This document shows, one piece after another, positions 5,464 through 5,534 of a DNA stretch of 5,534 nucleotides. Each line of letters begins with the position of its first letter. Position 1 is the first letter of the stretch. The stretch is from positions 1 through 5,534 of the forward strand of contig DASTUM010000001.1 of NCBI GenBank assembly GCA_035759665.1. The letters are read 5' to 3'. The DNA comes from Micavibrio_A sp035759665 (GTDB taxonomy: Bacteria; Pseudomonadota; Alphaproteobacteria; Micavibrionales; Micavibrionaceae). The notes below the pieces were generated by a model. The model made no database searches. It saw only the letters and a list, made by a program, of their open reading frames with translations, and was not told the DNA's origin. The translations under genes and the position numbers were made by a program.

Positions 5464-5534
5464 TGGACAGGAACGCGAAAACCTTATCCTGCATTCTGCT
5501 GGTCGTGGCGGGGATGGTGGGGCTTGCTTTCGCT
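5463..5534 (+). CDS. ctaG: Cytochrome c oxidase assembly protein CtaG/Cox11 (3' end outside the window)
   Basis: Only the first 24 residues are present. They form a short basic start (MDRNAK) and a signal-anchor helix ending LLVVAGMVGLAFA, the typical beginning of Cox11, which in the family is followed by a VPLY segment and a periplasmic copper-binding domain. CtaG delivers copper to the CuB site of subunit I, which suits its place after ctaB and the CoxF-like gene. GGGA at 5450-5453 is a possible Shine-Dalgarno 9 bases before the ATG, and the start overlaps the stop of the preceding 35-aa ORF by one base. The copper-binding cysteines cannot be checked here. Confidence 0.88.
   Translation, partial: MDRNAKTLSCILLVVAGMVGLAFA

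Overview
This window is a piece of an alphaproteobacterial aa3-type cytochrome c oxidase (complex IV) biogenesis cluster. Everything coding lies on the plus strand, and overall GC is moderate to high by eye. The alphaproteobacterial call rests on the gene order ctaB - small CoxF-like protein - ctaG, on the His-rich N-terminal tail of CtaD, and on the type A1 sequence signature of CtaD. A more exact taxon cannot be read from the sequence; the ankyrin-repeat gene would suit a host-associated or predatory lineage, but that is a guess.

Layout: (1) 1-1694, ctaD (oxidase subunit I), whose 5' end lies outside the window, closed by a textbook intrinsic terminator at 1708-1731. (2) 1695-1951, a 257-base intergenic region with dense structure: two tandem 9-bp repeat pairs facing each other (1737-1797), three copies of AACGCCRC that allow two mutually exclusive hairpins (1808-1863), a possible minus-strand terminator, and a candidate plus-strand promoter. 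(3) 1952-2461, a gene of about 47% GC (hand count) for a 169-aa protein with two ankyrin-like repeats. (4) 2456-2519, a long imperfect hairpin running from the ankyrin stop codon to the Shine-Dalgarno of the next gene. (5) 2527-4059, ilvA-type biosynthetic threonine dehydratase with a C-terminal ACT-like regulatory region. (6) 4061-4303, an 80-aa three-helix membrane protein one base after ilvA. (7) 4351-5238, ctaB (heme O synthase). (8) 5241-5363, a 40-aa CoxF-like single-helix protein. (9) 5356-5463, a 35-aa ORF overlapping both neighbours. (10) 5463 to the end, the start of ctaG (Cox11).

Functionally, CtaD is the catalytic subunit holding heme a and the heme a3-CuB centre. CtaB farnesylates protoheme to heme O, the precursor of heme a, and CtaG delivers copper to CuB, so ctaB and ctaG serve maturation of CtaD. 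The oxidase block is interrupted between ctaD and ctaB by the ankyrin gene, ilvA and the small membrane protein, which have no evident role in respiration. The terminator after ctaD suggests that the later genes use other promoters. The most interesting parts are the unexplained repeat and hairpin structures around the ankyrin gene and the tightly tiled 35-aa ORF before ctaG. No transposase, CRISPR array, tRNA or rRNA was seen.
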